A DNA stretch of 50,028 nt. Source: Hydrogenophilales bacterium. GTDB lineage: Bacteria; Pseudomonadota; Gammaproteobacteria; Burkholderiales; Thiobacillaceae. A program made the position numbers and the translations under genes. Positions 1-8,801 of the stretch are shown here, in pieces; within the stretch, counting starts at the first letter, position 1; each line of letters starts with the position of its first letter. The DNA lies in NCBI GenBank assembly GCA_024636675.1, contig JAGXGM010000050.1, positions 1-50,028 of the forward strand, given 5' to 3'. A model generated the notes under the pieces. The model was not told the DNA's origin and did no database searches. It worked only from the letters and a program-made list of their open reading frames with translations.

Positions 1-640
1 AGACGACAACCTTGTGGTCGCGGGTCGAGAAGCCGACTGCACCGGCGATGCGGCTCGGGTCGTTCTTGTCGTTGACCAGCTTGACGATGAAGATGCGCTC
101 TTCGATGCGGTCCATGCCGAGCGCTTTCTTGGTGGCTTCCGCAACGATCCATTTGTAGGATTCGCCGTTGATCATGATCTGCCATTTGCCGGAACGCACG
201 GGCTTGCCGCCGTCCTTCAGTGCGGGCAGGCCCTGGGCGCCGTCGTGGCGCTCGCCGTTTTCGTCGGTCTTCCAGATCGGCAGGCCCCATTCTTCGAACA
301 GGTGCACGGAATCGTCCACGTTGCGGCCCAGGTCGTAGGCCAGGTCGTCGCGGGTGATGCCCATCAGGTCGTTGGAGACCATGCGGGCGTAGTCGGCGGG
401 GTCCTGCTCGGAGCCGATGTAGGTGTTGATCGCGGACAGACCCTGCGCCACGGCGCCGGAACGGTCCATTGCGGCCTTGTCGACCAGCTTGATTTTCAGA
501 TCGATGCCCATCTCGGCCTTGGCAGCGTCTGCCCAGCGCATGACTTCGTAGCCGGCGCCGCAGCAAGCCATGCCACCACCGATCAGGAGGATGTCGACAT
601 CCTCTTGGACAACTTCGGGATTACCAAATTCTCCAGCCAT
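1..640 (-). CDS. aprA: Adenylylsulfate reductase alpha subunit AprA (N-terminal part, runs off left edge)
   Basis: This is the FAD-containing catalytic subunit of dissimilatory APS reductase. In sulfur oxidisers the enzyme works in the oxidative direction, joining sulfite and AMP to make adenosine 5'-phosphosulfate in the cytoplasm. About 213 residues are visible, starting MAGEFGNPEVV. A dinucleotide-binding motif (DILLIGGGMACCG) lies near residues 16-28, followed by the AprA-typical SGAVAQGLSAINTYIG stretch. The start is set by GAGGTG at 645-650, five bases before the ATG. It follows aprB after 27 bases and sits downstream of sat, so the order is sat-aprB-aprA. The C-terminal two thirds lie outside the window. 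The identification is firm because partner and motifs agree. Confidence 0.95.
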   Translation of the reverse strand, partial: MAGEFGNPEVVQEDVDILLIGGGMACCGAGYEVMRWADAAKAEMGIDLKIKLVDKAAMDRSGAVAQGLSAINTYIGSEQDPADYARMVSNDLMGITRDDLAYDLGRNVDDSVHLFEEWGLPIWKTDENGERHDGAQGLPALKDGGKPVRSGKWQIMINGESYKWIVAEATKKALGMDRIEERIFIVKLVNDKNDPSRIAGAVGFSTRDHKVVV

Positions 641-667
641 TTCACACCTCTTTCAATTAAATCTGGA

Positions 668-1141
668 TTACTTACGGATCAGTTCGGCAGGGTTGCCGGC
701 GCGATAACCACCCATCATGTCCCGGGTAAACGAACCCGTGGATTCGATGTCGACCATTTTGGGCATGGGCTTGCCGCCGTAGCAGTCAATGGAGCCTTCG
801 GGGGTGGTGCGGATCGGGAACTTGAAGCGCTTCAGCGTGCCGTTGCGGAACTTGATGGTCCACATGATGGAGTCGGAACCGCGCAGCGGCTGAACCATGC
901 CGCCCAGCGGCACGACGTCGGCGTAGTGGCGGACTTCGATGGCTTGCTGCGGACAAATCTTCACGCACGAATAGCACTCCCAGCACTGCTCGGGCTCCTG
1001 GTTCCAGGCCTTCATCGCATGGCCGGTTTCCGAACCGTCCTTGTCGAGCTTCATCAGATCGTGCGGGCAGATGTACATGCAGGCGGTCTTGTCCTGACCC
1101 TTGCAGCCATCGCACTTATCGGTACGAACATAGGTTGGCAT
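668..1141 (-). CDS. aprB: Adenylylsulfate reductase beta subunit AprB
   Basis: This 157-residue iron-sulfur subunit carries electrons between the AprA flavin and the membrane electron acceptor. Two ferredoxin-type [4Fe-4S] motifs are visible: Cys10/13/21/25 and Cys53/56/59/63. The C-terminal tail (roughly residues 100-157) is the segment that wraps round AprA in known structures. The length is normal for the family. AGGAGA at 1147-1152 precedes the ATG. The 118-base gap to sat contains a small hairpin (CCGCG-TACGT-CGCGG, 1169-1183) and a 10-base palindrome GTTAGCTAAC (1156-1165). These could be mRNA processing or stabilising elements between sat and aprBA, but that is inference. Confidence 0.96.
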   Translation of the reverse strand: MPTYVRTDKCDGCKGQDKTACMYICPHDLMKLDKDGSETGHAMKAWNQEPEQCWECYSCVKICPQQAIEVRHYADVVPLGGMVQPLRGSDSIMWTIKFRNGTLKRFKFPIRTTPEGSIDCYGGKPMPKMVDIESTGSFTRDMMGGYRAGNPAELIRK

Positions 1142-1259
1142 TACAGTCTCCTAAAGTTAGCTAACAATCCGCGTACGTCGCGGTCCGATTAGAACTGAAC
1201 CCGTCCTTGGCCGGGGCGTATCGCGAATCCGCTTCCGGTAGGCTCGTGTCCTAAAATCT

Positions 1260-2477
1260 TCATGCGGCCGAGTGGCCTTTAAGTTCGATCTTGACGTTCT
1301 GCTCCGAGGAAAGGCCGGCGTAGTACTTCTGCAGCACCTTGGCGACTTCGGGGCGACTGAATTCGACCGGCAAATCCTGGCCTTCTGAAAGCATCGAACG
1401 CACCTTGGTGCCAGACAGCAGGATGCGGTCGTCCTTGGTGTGGGGGCAGGTGCGCTGCGAGGCCATGCCGCCGCACTTGTTGCACCAGAAGGTCCAGTCG
1501 ATGTTCATGTTCTTGGTTTCGAGCGCGTCCTTGGGGATCTCGTCGAAGATTTTCTGCGCGTCGAACGGGCCGTAGTAGTCGCCCACGCCGGCGTGGTCGC
1601 GGCCGACGATCAGGTGCGAGCAGCCGTAGTTCTGGCGGAACAGCGCATGCAGCAGCGCTTCGCGCGGACCGGCATAGCGCATGTCCAGCGGATAGCCAGC
1701 CTGGATCACGGTGTTGGGGGCGAAGTAGTTGTCGACCAGCACGCTGATCGCTTCGGAGCGGACCTCGGCAGGGATGTCGCCCGGCTTCAGCGCGCCTAGC
1801 AGCGAGTGGACCAGCACGCCGTCCATGGTCTCGATGGCGATCTTGGCCAGGTATTCGTGCGAGCGGTGCATCGGGTTGCGGGTCTGGAACGCGGCGATCT
1901 TGGACCACCCCATTTGCTCGAACTTGGCACGGGTTTCGGCCGGGGTCATGAACTGGTCGCCGTACTCTTCCTTGAACGAGCCGGTGGACAGCACCTTGAC
2001 CGGGCCGGCGAAGTTGACCGAACCCTGGTCCATCAGCATCTTCACGCCGGGGTGTTCGAGGTCGGTGGTCTTGTAGACCTGCATGCACTCGTGCGCCTTG
2101 TCGATGGCGTACTTCTCGGTGATGGTCATGGTGCCCATGATCTCGCCGCTTGCGCCGTCGACCAGCGCGACATCGGCGCCGACCGGGATGCTTTGGGCGG
2201 TGACTTCGTCGGCAGAGAGGGTGACCGGGATCGGCCAGAACAGCCCGTTGGCCATCTTGTAGCCGTCGCACACGCCTTCCCAGTCGGCGTGGGTCATGAA
2301 GCCTTCGAGCGGGGTGAAGCCGCCGATGCCCATCATGATGAGGTCGCCGGTTTCGCGCGAGCTCATCTTGACCTTGGGCAGCGAGGCTGCGCGGGTTTTT
2401 TCTGCGGCAAGCGCATCACCCGTCAGCAGCAGGGGTTTGAGTTCGCCGCCACCATGTGGGCGTACCAGTTTGGACAT
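1260..2477 (-). CDS. sat: Sulfate adenylyltransferase (ATP sulfurylase), dissimilatory type
   Basis: This enzyme converts APS plus pyrophosphate to ATP and sulfate, the substrate-level phosphorylation step that completes sulfite oxidation by APS reductase. The 405-residue protein has the nucleotide-binding signature [11 protein letters not shown] and the [16 protein letters not shown] loop. It also has a Cys-rich CNKCGG...CPH segment near residue 330 that looks like the zinc site of single-domain dissimilatory enzymes. It is not the CysD/CysN assimilatory type. GAGGAGA at 2482-2488 sets the start. It is the first gene of the sat-aprB-aprA cluster, and the terminator at 2600-2626 separates it from the gene upstream, so its promoter should lie in 2490-2600. 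No clear -35/-10 pair was recognised there. Confidence 0.96.
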   Translation of the reverse strand: MSKLVRPHGGGELKPLLLTGDALAAEKTRAASLPKVKMSSRETGDLIMMGIGGFTPLEGFMTHADWEGVCDGYKMANGLFWPIPVTLSADEVTAQSIPVGADVALVDGASGEIMGTMTITEKYAIDKAHECMQVYKTTDLEHPGVKMLMDQGSVNFAGPVKVLSTGSFKEEYGDQFMTPAETRAKFEQMGWSKIAAFQTRNPMHRSHEYLAKIAIETMDGVLVHSLLGALKPGDIPAEVRSEAISVLVDNYFAPNTVIQAGYPLDMRYAGPREALLHALFRQNYGCSHLIVGRDHAGVGDYYGPFDAQKIFDEIPKDALETKNMNIDWTFWCNKCGGMASQRTCPHTKDDRILLSGTKVRSMLSEGQDLPVEFSRPEVAKVLQKYYAGLSSEQNVKIELKGHSAA

Positions 2478-2599
2478 GCTGTCTCCTCAGACTGTGTGTG
2501 GGTATTAGAGTCCGGGCAGGATAGCACTGGGCTTGGCACCTGAATAATCCTTTATTTTTATTTGAGGATAAGCGGGGTTGATACAGAAAGGCAGGAACG

Positions 2600-2626
2600 A
2601 AAAAGCCCGGACAAGCCGGGCTTTTT
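2600..2626 (-). terminator. Rho-independent terminator between the unknown gene and sat
   Basis: A 6-bp GC stem (GCCCGG / CCGGGC) with a 5-base loop is flanked by A5 on one side and T5 on the other, extending the stem. It can act in both directions. It lies 18 bases past the stop of the 137-aa gene and isolates the sat-apr transcript from it. Confidence 0.8.
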
Positions 2627-2643
2627 CTTTTTGAAACAAATTC

Positions 2644-3057
2644 TTATGCGTCAAAGAAGGCGGGCATGTCAGTCTGCTCAGTCTTGATGACGTCAACCCA
2701 GGCGGGCTTGGTGTCGCCCCCGGCGGCGGCCAGCTTTTTGGTTTCTTCGTAGAGCATTTTCCAGCGGTTGTAGAGACAGTCGCTGACCTTGCGCATGCCG
2801 CCGTCGAAGTAGGAGTTATGCAGGTCGCCAATGGTGCGGGTGAAGGATTCCATCTGCTCCAGCTGGTTGTGCGGGTAGCCCTGGCGGTTGGGGTCGGCAT
2901 ATTTGACCATTTCGCGCTTGACCGCGCGCACAAAGACTTTCTGGCCTTCGGTGAGGTCGGTTTCGGTGCGGGGTGAACCGCCATAATTCATGACTTCCTG
3001 GATGAAGCCGTTCAGGCGCGCTCCGAAATCGAAGTTGGCGTAATCGATGTTTTGCAT
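2644..3057 (-). CDS. Hypothetical 137-aa soluble protein upstream of sat
   Basis: I do not recognise a family. The product is a soluble, mostly helical-looking protein beginning MQNIDYANFDFGARLNGF. It has no signal peptide, no membrane segment and a single cysteine (about residue 94). Aromatic residues are frequent, and a charged central helix (EGQKVFVRAVKREMVKYAD) is visible. GGAGATCCC precedes the ATG. Codon use looks like that of its neighbours. It points the same way as sat-aprBA but ends at its own strong terminator, so it is probably a separate transcript. Its position beside the sulfite-oxidation genes suggests, but does not show, a link to sulfur metabolism. Confidence 0.8.
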   Translation of the reverse strand: MQNIDYANFDFGARLNGFIQEVMNYGGSPRTETDLTEGQKVFVRAVKREMVKYADPNRQGYPHNQLEQMESFTRTIGDLHNSYFDGGMRKVSDCLYNRWKMLYEETKKLAAAGGDTKPAWVDVIKTEQTDMPAFFDA

Positions 3058-3163
3058 GGGATCTCCGTTTTTCAGGTGGTGCTTACAAACTCAATGTGAC
3101 TTCGGTAATTATCCTACGCCGCGCGATGCGGCTGTCTAGCGTCTTTCCGGAAAGGTGGCGCGA

Positions 3164-3874
3164 TTATTGCCTAAGCCCTTGAATCCAGCGGGAATAAATT
3201 TTGTCCGCCAACCGGTGCAACTGGGCAGTGCGAGCGGGCATGTCCGCCTGGATGGCATCGACCGATTGTACCCCCGGGCTGTCGCTGGCAGCGATCTCGG
3301 CAGCGCCGTGGTCGCACCAGCTGGCAATCAGTTCGGGGGTCATCTCGACATGGCATTGCATGCCGATGTGGCGGTCGTTCAGTACGTAGGCCTGACTGGT
3401 GCAAAAGGCGCTGTCGAGGATGCGGATGGCGCCTGGCGGCAGGGTGAAGGTTTCGCCATGCCAGTGAAACGCCAGCATGGGCGCTGCGGAATCGCCCAGC
3501 CAGGGGCGTGCGGTGTCGGCATCGGTGATGCGGACGTCGCCCCAGCCGATCTCGCTGACCGGGTTGGCGCCGACCGTGCCGCCCAGTGCCTTGGCCATCA
3601 GCTGGCCGCCCAGGCAGTGACCGATCACCGGAATGTCCGCCGCGACCGCCTCGCGGATCAATGCAAGCTCGGGTTCAATCCAGGGGAGGTCGTCGTTCAC
3701 GCTCATCGGTCCGCCCATCAAGCAGACGCCGGAAACGCCGTTAAGGTTTTCGGGCACGGCGTCGCCGGCGTCGATGCGTACCAGTTGCCAGGGAATGTCG
3801 TGGTGATCCAGGAACGTGGTGAAATAGCCCGGCCCTTCGCTCTGGGAATGACGAAAAATCAGAACAGGATGCAT
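3164..3874 (-). CDS. Class I glutamine amidotransferase-like protein (GuaA/YfeJ type)
   Basis: This 236-residue cytoplasmic protein has the class I GATase fold. The nucleophile elbow is GHCLGG with Cys87, and His175 and Glu177 in MQCHVE complete the triad. The N-terminus MHPVLIFRHSQSEGPGYF is typical of stand-alone GMP-synthase-glutaminase-like proteins with no synthetase domain, so the amine acceptor is unknown. A longer reading frame exists upstream, but the conserved block begins at this ATG. The start codon overlaps, on the opposite strand, the start of the aspartic-protease-like gene (bases 3873-3874 are shared). Each promoter must therefore lie inside the other gene. Confidence 0.87.
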   Translation of the reverse strand: MHPVLIFRHSQSEGPGYFTTFLDHHDIPWQLVRIDAGDAVPENLNGVSGVCLMGGPMSVNDDLPWIEPELALIREAVAADIPVIGHCLGGQLMAKALGGTVGANPVSEIGWGDVRITDADTARPWLGDSAAPMLAFHWHGETFTLPPGAIRILDSAFCTSQAYVLNDRHIGMQCHVEMTPELIASWCDHGAAEIAASDSPGVQSVDAIQADMPARTAQLHRLADKIYSRWIQGLRQ

Positions 3875-4523
3875 GATGGCTTTCAAACAAAAATCAATCG
3901 CACTCATCATAGCCGCAGGGTGGCTTGGGTGCACGGCGGCCGGGGCTGTCAGCGTGTCGGTGGCTGGGCTATTCAAGGACAAGGCCATCGTCAGCATCGA
4001 CGGCAGCAAGCCGCGCACTCTCAGCATCGGGCAGACCGTCAATGGCGTCAGGCTTCTTGCAGCCGACTCCGACAGCGCCAGTTTTGATGTCGATGGCAAG
4101 CGCCGTACCTTGCACATGGGGCAATCGTTTGCTGGCGGCTCCGCGGCGGCTGCGCGCCAGAGCGTGTCGCTCACCGCCGACGCGCGCGGCCACTTTTCTG
4201 CGGCAGGCTCGCTCAATGGCTACCCGGTGAGCTTTCTGGTCGACACCGGCGCCACCTCCATTGCCATCAACGCGGCAGAAGCCAAACGCATTGGTCTCGA
4301 CTACAAGTCAGGTCAGGCTGTCGGCGTCGGCACCGCTGCGGGCATGGTGCCGGCCTGGCGCGTCAAGTTCGCTACCGTCAAGGTCGGCAGCATTACGCTT
4401 AACCACGTGGACGGCCTCGTGGTGGAGAGCGGCCTTAATGTGCCGCTGCTGGGGCTGAGTTTTCTGAACCGGATGGAGATGAAGCGCGACGGCCAGACGA
4501 TGACGCTGATCCAGCGCTACTGA
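3873..4523 (+). CDS. Retropepsin-like aspartic protease (TIGR02281/clan AA), exported
   Basis: This is a 216-residue protein with an N-terminal hydrophobic signal segment (residues about 8-25, ending near TAAGA) that should place it in the periplasm. The C-terminal half holds a single retropepsin domain with the catalytic DTGATS motif at Asp124 and the LGLSFLNR motif near the end that pairs with it in dimers. The middle carries SH3-like repeats on short beta strands (DKAIVSIDG, SASFDVDG). Bacterial single-domain members are thought to act as dimers, and their substrates are unknown. Two consecutive ATG codons (3873, 3876) are possible starts. A terminator follows at 4548. Confidence 0.85.
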   Translation: MMAFKQKSIALIIAAGWLGCTAAGAVSVSVAGLFKDKAIVSIDGSKPRTLSIGQTVNGVRLLAADSDSASFDVDGKRRTLHMGQSFAGGSAAAARQSVSLTADARGHFSAAGSLNGYPVSFLVDTGATSIAINAAEAKRIGLDYKSGQAVGVGTAAGMVPAWRVKFATVKVGSITLNHVDGLVVESGLNVPLLGLSFLNRMEMKRDGQTMTLIQRY

Positions 4524-4547
4524 CGTCATGCATTCCTGAATGCAAAA

Positions 4548-4573
4548 AGGCCTGCAACCACAGGCCTGTTTTT
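4548..4573. terminator. Bidirectional terminator between convergent genes
   Basis: AGGCCTG (4548-4554) pairs with CAGGCCT (4561-4567) around a 6-base loop. It is followed by GTTTTT on the plus strand and preceded by A5, which is a T-run on the minus strand. It serves both the protease-like gene and folE2, which converge here. Confidence 0.8.
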
Positions 4574-4591
4574 GGGGCGACAGCAAAGATC

Positions 4592-5407
4592 TCAGGCGGT
4601 TGTTTTCCGCTTGTCGCGTTCGATCAGCGCGTACGCACTGTGGTTGTGGATGGACTCGAAGTTTTCCGCTTCCACCACGTAGGCATCGATCAGCGGCTCG
4701 TCGTTCATCGCGGCGGCGACGTCGCGCACGATGTCCTCGACGAATTTCGGGTTGTCGTAGGCGCGTTCGGTGACGTATTTCTCATCCGGGCGCTTCAGCA
4801 GGCCGAACAGTTCGCACGATGCCTGGTCTTCCACCTTGCGTACCAGATCCTCGATCCACAGGAAGCCGTTGGTTTTGGCGGAGACGGTGACGTGCGAGCG
4901 CTGGTTGTGTGCGCCGTAGTCGGAGATTTTCTTCGAGCACGGGCACAGCGAGGTGACCGGCACCAGCACCTTGGTGGTGTGGGTGAATTCGCCGTTTTCG
5001 ATGGAGCCGATGAAGGTGACTTCATAGTCCATCAGGCTCTGCACGCCGGAAACAGGCGCGGTCTTGTTGATGAAGTAGGGGAAGCTCATCTCGATGTAGC
5101 CCGATTCGGCTTCCAGGCGCTCGACCATCTGACGCAGCATGCCTTCGAAATTCTCGACCGAAATCTCTCGCTCACGCGTGTTGAGAATTTCAATGAAGCG
5201 TGACATGTGCGTGCCCTTGAAATTGTGCGGCAGGTACACGTACATGTTGAAGTCGGCGATGGTGTGCTGAACGCCATCACTCTTGTCCGCCACCCGAACC
5301 GGATGGCGAATGCTCTTGATGCCAACCTTGTCAATGGCGATCTGACGCGTGTCAGGCGAGCTTTGCACGTCCGGCATGCATACGGCAGTGTCGCAAATCT
5401 GGTTCAT
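4592..5407 (-). CDS. folE2: GTP cyclohydrolase FolE2 (type IB)
   Basis: This enzyme converts GTP to 7,8-dihydroneopterin triphosphate, the first step of folate and (via QueD) queuosine synthesis. The type IB form can use metals other than zinc. The 271-residue protein contains the family blocks KGTHMSRF, the metal-site LCPCSK loop (catalytic Cys region), NQRSHV and the C-terminal [16 protein letters not shown] at 5414-5419 precedes the ATG. It is the last gene after xseB-ispA-dxs, 80 bases beyond the dxs stop. That gap holds a promoter-like sequence, so it can probably also be transcribed alone. FolE2 genes are often zinc-regulated, but I saw no convincing Zur box. Confidence 0.96.
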   Translation of the reverse strand: MNQICDTAVCMPDVQSSPDTRQIAIDKVGIKSIRHPVRVADKSDGVQHTIADFNMYVYLPHNFKGTHMSRFIEILNTREREISVENFEGMLRQMVERLEAESGYIEMSFPYFINKTAPVSGVQSLMDYEVTFIGSIENGEFTHTTKVLVPVTSLCPCSKKISDYGAHNQRSHVTVSAKTNGFLWIEDLVRKVEDQASCELFGLLKRPDEKYVTERAYDNPKFVEDIVRDVAAAMNDEPLIDAYVVEAENFESIHNHSAYALIERDKRKTTA

Positions 5408-5458
5408 GGCGGGATCCTTAGATGTGTGATCAGTTATGGCTGAGTTCGATTTAGACTA

Positions 5459-5487
5459 AGTATAAACTGTGAGAATACTTGAGTAAA
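5459..5487 (-). promoter_or_regulatory. Putative sigma70 promoter of folE2 with overlapping inverted repeat
   Basis: Read on the minus strand, TTTACT (5482-5487), a 17-base spacer and TATACT (5459-5464) make a good -35/-10 pair just after the dxs stop. An inverted repeat AAGTAT-N11-ATACTT (5458-5480) covers the -10 and could be an operator. The regulator is unknown. Confidence 0.5.
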
Positions 5488-7347
5488 CTACTCGGGTAAT
5501 AGGGTTATCCGACGGCGCACTGTGGCTTCGATTCCCGTTGCGTCGAGTCCGCAGCCACACAGCATCCTGGCGGGGTCGCCGTGTTCGATGAATCGATCCG
5601 GCAAGCCCAGATGCAGCATGGGGACCTGTACGTCGAGTTCGGCGAGCGCCTCCGCCACCCCGGCGCCGGCGCCGCCCGCTACCGCGTTTTCCTCCAGCGT
5701 GACCAGCAGGCGGTGGCTTTGCGCCAGTTCACGCAGCAGGTCGACGTCCAGCGGTTTGACGAAGCGCATGTCGGCCACGCTGGCGTCGAGCGCCGCGGCG
5801 GCCTCAAGTGCGGGCGCGACAAGGCTGCCGAAGGCGATGAAAGCGACTTCGCGACCGCTGCGGCGCAGCACGCCGCGGCCGATCTCGAATGGGTCGAGGC
5901 CGGGTTCGATGGCGGCGCCGACGCCGCAGCCGCGCGGGTAGCGCACCGCCGACGGGCCGTCGTGCAGGAAGGCCGTGCTCAAGAGGCGGCGGCACTCGTT
6001 CTCGTCCGAAGGCGCGGCGATCAGCATATTGGGAATGCAGCGCAGGAAGGAAAGGTCGAAGCTGCCGGCGTGGGTGGGGCCGTCGGCGCCGACCAGCCCG
6101 GCACGGTCGATCGCCAGCATCACCGGCAAATCCTGCAGGGCAATGTCGTGAATCAGCTGATCATAGGCGCGCTGCAGGAAAGTCGAGTAGATCGCTACCA
6201 CCGGCTTCACGCCTTCGCAGGCCAGCCCGGCGGCAAAGGTCAGTGCGTGCTGCTCGGCGATGCCGACGTCGAAATAGCGCTTCGGGTAATCCTGCGAGAA
6301 GCGCACCAGACCGGAGCCTTCGCGCATCGCCGGGGTGATGCCGACCAGCCGGGTATCGGCGGCGGCCATGTCGCACAGCCAGTCGCCGAATATTTGCGTG
6401 TAGGTCGGCTTGCCGCCGGACTTTTCGGTGACGCCGGTCGCCGGGTCGAAACGCGAAACGCCGTGATACAGGCAGGGGTTGGCTTCGGCGGGCTTGTAGC
6501 CCTTGCCTTTTTTGGTGACGACATGGAGGAACTGCGGGCCGCTCAGCTGCTTGATGTTGGAGAGGGTGTCCCGCAGCACGTCGAGGTCGTGGCCGTCGAT
6601 CGGGCCGATGTAATTGAAGCCGAATTCCTCGAACAGCGTACCCGGTGTCACCATGCCTTTCATGTGTTCCTCGGCGCGCTTGGCCAGCTCGCGGATCGGC
6701 GGTGCGACCGACAGTACTTTATCGCCGGCGCGGCGCGCGACGGCATAGAACCTGCCCGACATCAGCCGCGCCAGGTAATTGTTGAGTGCGCCGACGTTGG
6801 GCGAGATCGACATGTCGTTGTCGTTCAGCACCACCAGCAGCGGCAGGTCAGTGGTGCCGGCGTTGTTGAGTGCCTCGAACGCCATGCCCGCGGTCATCGC
6901 GCCGTCACCGATGACCGCCACCGCGCGTTGGCGGGAGCCCAGCTGATGGAAGGCCTCGGCCATGCCGAGTGCCGCCGAGATCGAGGTGCTGGAATGGCCG
7001 ACACCGAAGGCGTCGTACTCGCTTTCGGCGCGACGCGGAAAGCCGGCGATGCCGCCCGGCTGGCGCAGGCCGGCCATCGCTGCGCGCCGTCCAGTGAGGA
7101 TCTTGTGCACATAGGTCTGGTGGCCAACGTCCCACACGATGCGATCCGCCGGGGTGTCGAACACGTAATGCAGCGCCAGGGTCAGTTCTACCGTCCCAAG
7201 ATTGGACGCCAGATGACCGCCAGTGCGAGCCACCGACTCCACCAGAAATTCGCGCAGCTCGGCAGCGAGTTTCGGCAGGGCATCGGGCGGCAGGGCGCGC
7301 AGGTCGGCAGGCGTGTCGAGGGTGTCGAGCAGGGGGGCTGTCGTCAT
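5488..7347 (-). CDS. dxs: 1-deoxy-D-xylulose-5-phosphate synthase
   Basis: This thiamine-diphosphate enzyme joins pyruvate and glyceraldehyde-3-phosphate to start the MEP isoprenoid pathway. The 619-residue length is normal. The N-terminal substrate motif [14 protein letters not shown], the ThDP/Mg site GDGAMTAG...NDNDMSIS and the transketolase-type [13 protein letters not shown] block are all present. The reading frame is open further upstream, but the start [10 protein letters not shown] fits homologues and lies one base after the ispA stop (TGAAATG), which indicates translational coupling. It supplies isopentenyl and dimethylallyl diphosphate to IspA, encoded just upstream in the same operon. 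Confidence 0.96.
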   Translation of the reverse strand: MTTAPLLDTLDTPADLRALPPDALPKLAAELREFLVESVARTGGHLASNLGTVELTLALHYVFDTPADRIVWDVGHQTYVHKILTGRRAAMAGLRQPGGIAGFPRRAESEYDAFGVGHSSTSISAALGMAEAFHQLGSRQRAVAVIGDGAMTAGMAFEALNNAGTTDLPLLVVLNDNDMSISPNVGALNNYLARLMSGRFYAVARRAGDKVLSVAPPIRELAKRAEEHMKGMVTPGTLFEEFGFNYIGPIDGHDLDVLRDTLSNIKQLSGPQFLHVVTKKGKGYKPAEANPCLYHGVSRFDPATGVTEKSGGKPTYTQIFGDWLCDMAAADTRLVGITPAMREGSGLVRFSQDYPKRYFDVGIAEQHALTFAAGLACEGVKPVVAIYSTFLQRAYDQLIHDIALQDLPVMLAIDRAGLVGADGPTHAGSFDLSFLRCIPNMLIAAPSDENECRRLLSTAFLHDGPSAVRYPRGCGVGAAIEPGLDPFEIGRGVLRRSGREVAFIAFGSLVAPALEAAAALDASVADMRFVKPLDVDLLRELAQSHRLLVTLEENAVAGGAGAGVAEALAELDVQVPMLHLGLPDRFIEHGDPARMLCGCGLDATGIEATVRRRITLLPE

Positions 7348-7348
7348 T

Positions 7349-8236
7349 TCAGAATGTCCGCTCGACCACAAAGTCGGCCAATTGGCGAAGCCGCGTGGCG
7401 GGCATCCCCAGACTGTCCAGCGCGGCGTGGGCGTCGGCACGCAGTTCCTGTGCCAGTTCGCGCGCACGTGTCACGCCGAGCAGGCTGACGTAGGTGGGCT
7501 TGTTGTTTGCGGCATCCTTGCCGGCGGTCTTGCCCAGCGTGGCGGTGGGCACTTCGGCGTCGAGCACGTCATCGACCACCTGGAAGGCGAGGCCGATGCA
7601 CTTGGCGTAATGGTCGAGCGCGGTGCGGGTGGCGTCGGGAACGCTGCCGCATTGGGCACCGAGCAGCACCGAGGCGCGGATCAGCGCACCGGTCTTGTGA
7701 ATGTGCATGAATTCGAGTTCGGTCAGGTTGAGCGGCTTGCCGATGCTGGCGAGATCGATCGCCTGGCCGCCGGCCATGCCGCGCGAGCCGGCTGCCTGTG
7801 CCAGCAGTTGCACCATGTTGAGCTGGGTGGCCGCATCGGCGGCCAGCGGCGTTGATGCGAGGATGCCGAACGCCAGGCTCTGCAGGGCGTCTCCCACTAG
7901 CAGGGCGGTCGCTTCGTCGAACTCGACATGCACCGTGGGCTTGCCGCGCCGCAGCGCATCGTCGTCCATCGCCGGCATGTCGTCGTGCACCAGCGAATAG
8001 GCGTGGATAAGTTCCACCGCGGCGGCGGCGTGTTGCACGCGTTCGGGCGACGCACCGGCGACTTCGCCAGCGGCAAACGCCAGCAGCGGCCGCACCCGCT
8101 TGCCGCCGTCCAGCACGGCGTAGCGCATCGCTTCGTGCAGGCGCTGCGGGGCAATATGGGCAGGGGGGAGCCACTCGGCCAGTACGCTTTCCATGCGGGT
8201 CTGACAGACTAGCGTCCAGGCGGCAAAGTCAGTCAT
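7349..8236 (-). CDS. ispA: Polyprenyl (farnesyl/geranyl) diphosphate synthase
   Basis: This 295-residue trans-prenyltransferase condenses isopentenyl diphosphate with allylic diphosphates to give farnesyl diphosphate for quinones and undecaprenyl carriers. The first Asp-rich motif DDMPAMDDD, the GGKRVRP diphosphate site and the second Asp-rich motif QVVDDVLD are visible. The start (ATG ACT GAC, 8234-8236) overlaps the xseB stop by eight bases. A longer open frame upstream lies inside xseB and is unlikely to be used. Confidence 0.95.
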   Translation of the reverse strand: MTDFAAWTLVCQTRMESVLAEWLPPAHIAPQRLHEAMRYAVLDGGKRVRPLLAFAAGEVAGASPERVQHAAAAVELIHAYSLVHDDMPAMDDDALRRGKPTVHVEFDEATALLVGDALQSLAFGILASTPLAADAATQLNMVQLLAQAAGSRGMAGGQAIDLASIGKPLNLTELEFMHIHKTGALIRASVLLGAQCGSVPDATRTALDHYAKCIGLAFQVVDDVLDAEVPTATLGKTAGKDAANNKPTYVSLLGVTRARELAQELRADAHAALDSLGMPATRLRQLADFVVERTF

Positions 8237-8468
8237 CGGTTTCTTCAGCCTTGAACGGGAGCAGGGTGCCATTTTCCAGAATCTTCACCTGCTGCTCGGC
8301 ATCAGCCAGTTGCTGGCGGCAATACTGCAGCAGTTCGGCGCCACGCTTGTAGGCGGTGAGCGAAGCCTCCAGCGGCAGCTGGCCTGATTCCATTCCGGAC
8401 ACAATGGTGTCCAGTTCAGCCAGTGCGGATTCGTAATCTTTGGGGGGGGTGGCGCGGGATTTGGCCAT
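8229..8468 (-). CDS. xseB: Exodeoxyribonuclease VII small subunit
   Basis: The 79-residue XseB subunit has the family pattern YESALAELDTIVSGMESGQLPL...L..YKRG. It binds several copies to the XseA large subunit to form the single-strand-specific exonuclease VII. It is the first gene of xseB-ispA-dxs-folE2, an order found in many proteobacteria. xseA is not in the window. Confidence 0.93.
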   Translation of the reverse strand: MAKSRATPPKDYESALAELDTIVSGMESGQLPLEASLTAYKRGAELLQYCRQQLADAEQQVKILENGTLLPFKAEETDD

Positions 8469-8801
8469 GAACTCGGACCCGGCGGAGTAAAGACCGACAC
8501 TTTAACAAATTTAGCCCACTGCTTTAACGGTAATCGGTATGGCGGTGTCTCCAGGGCCGGTGAGGCTGCTGAAAATGTGTGCTTTTCCTGCTGAATGGCG
8601 AACAGGGGTCATCTTCGTCCGTCCCCGCAGCGAGACCCTGAAACCGGTCCGTATCAGTCGGAACTGGAAGATGGCATGATGTAATTTCATGCTTTCCTGC
8701 GTCGAAAATCGAGCTGCATCAGAAATGCGTTTTTTTATAATTCCCCCAGCGGGCGGCGCACACCGCCCGTTTTTTTGTCCGTCCGCGATGGGCTGTCCCC
8801 A
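8469..8801. other. Divergent intergenic region between xseB and the EamA transporter gene
   Basis: No gene is well supported in these 333 bases. A minus-strand frame of about 59 codons (from about 8690 down to 8511) has AGGAAA before its ATG, and a plus-strand frame of 46 codons overlaps it. Neither has recognisable content. Near the right end TATAAT (8736-8741) is followed at once by a GC hairpin with a T7 tail (8750-8776), described separately. Confidence 0.5.
8750..8776 (+). terminator. Terminator-like hairpin just upstream of the EamA gene
   Basis: CGGGCGG (8750-8756) pairs with CCGCCCG (8763-8769) around a 6-base loop, followed by T7. It points towards the transporter gene, whose ATG is at 8802. 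No upstream plus-strand gene is visible, so it may be an attenuator or the end of a small RNA. Confidence 0.65.

Noticed and set aside
14-1192. Long plus-strand open frame over aprA/aprB
   Set aside because: It is the antisense shadow of two clearly recognisable minus-strand genes and has no recognisable content.
5581-7488. 635-codon plus-strand open frame over dxs
   Set aside because: It is an antisense shadow caused by high GC. dxs on the other strand is complete and conserved.
8511-8690. Possible 59-codon minus-strand gene with AGGAAA before its ATG
   Set aside because: It has a plausible ribosome site but no recognisable protein content, and it overlaps an equally open plus-strand frame. 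It was left as an undecided intergenic note.
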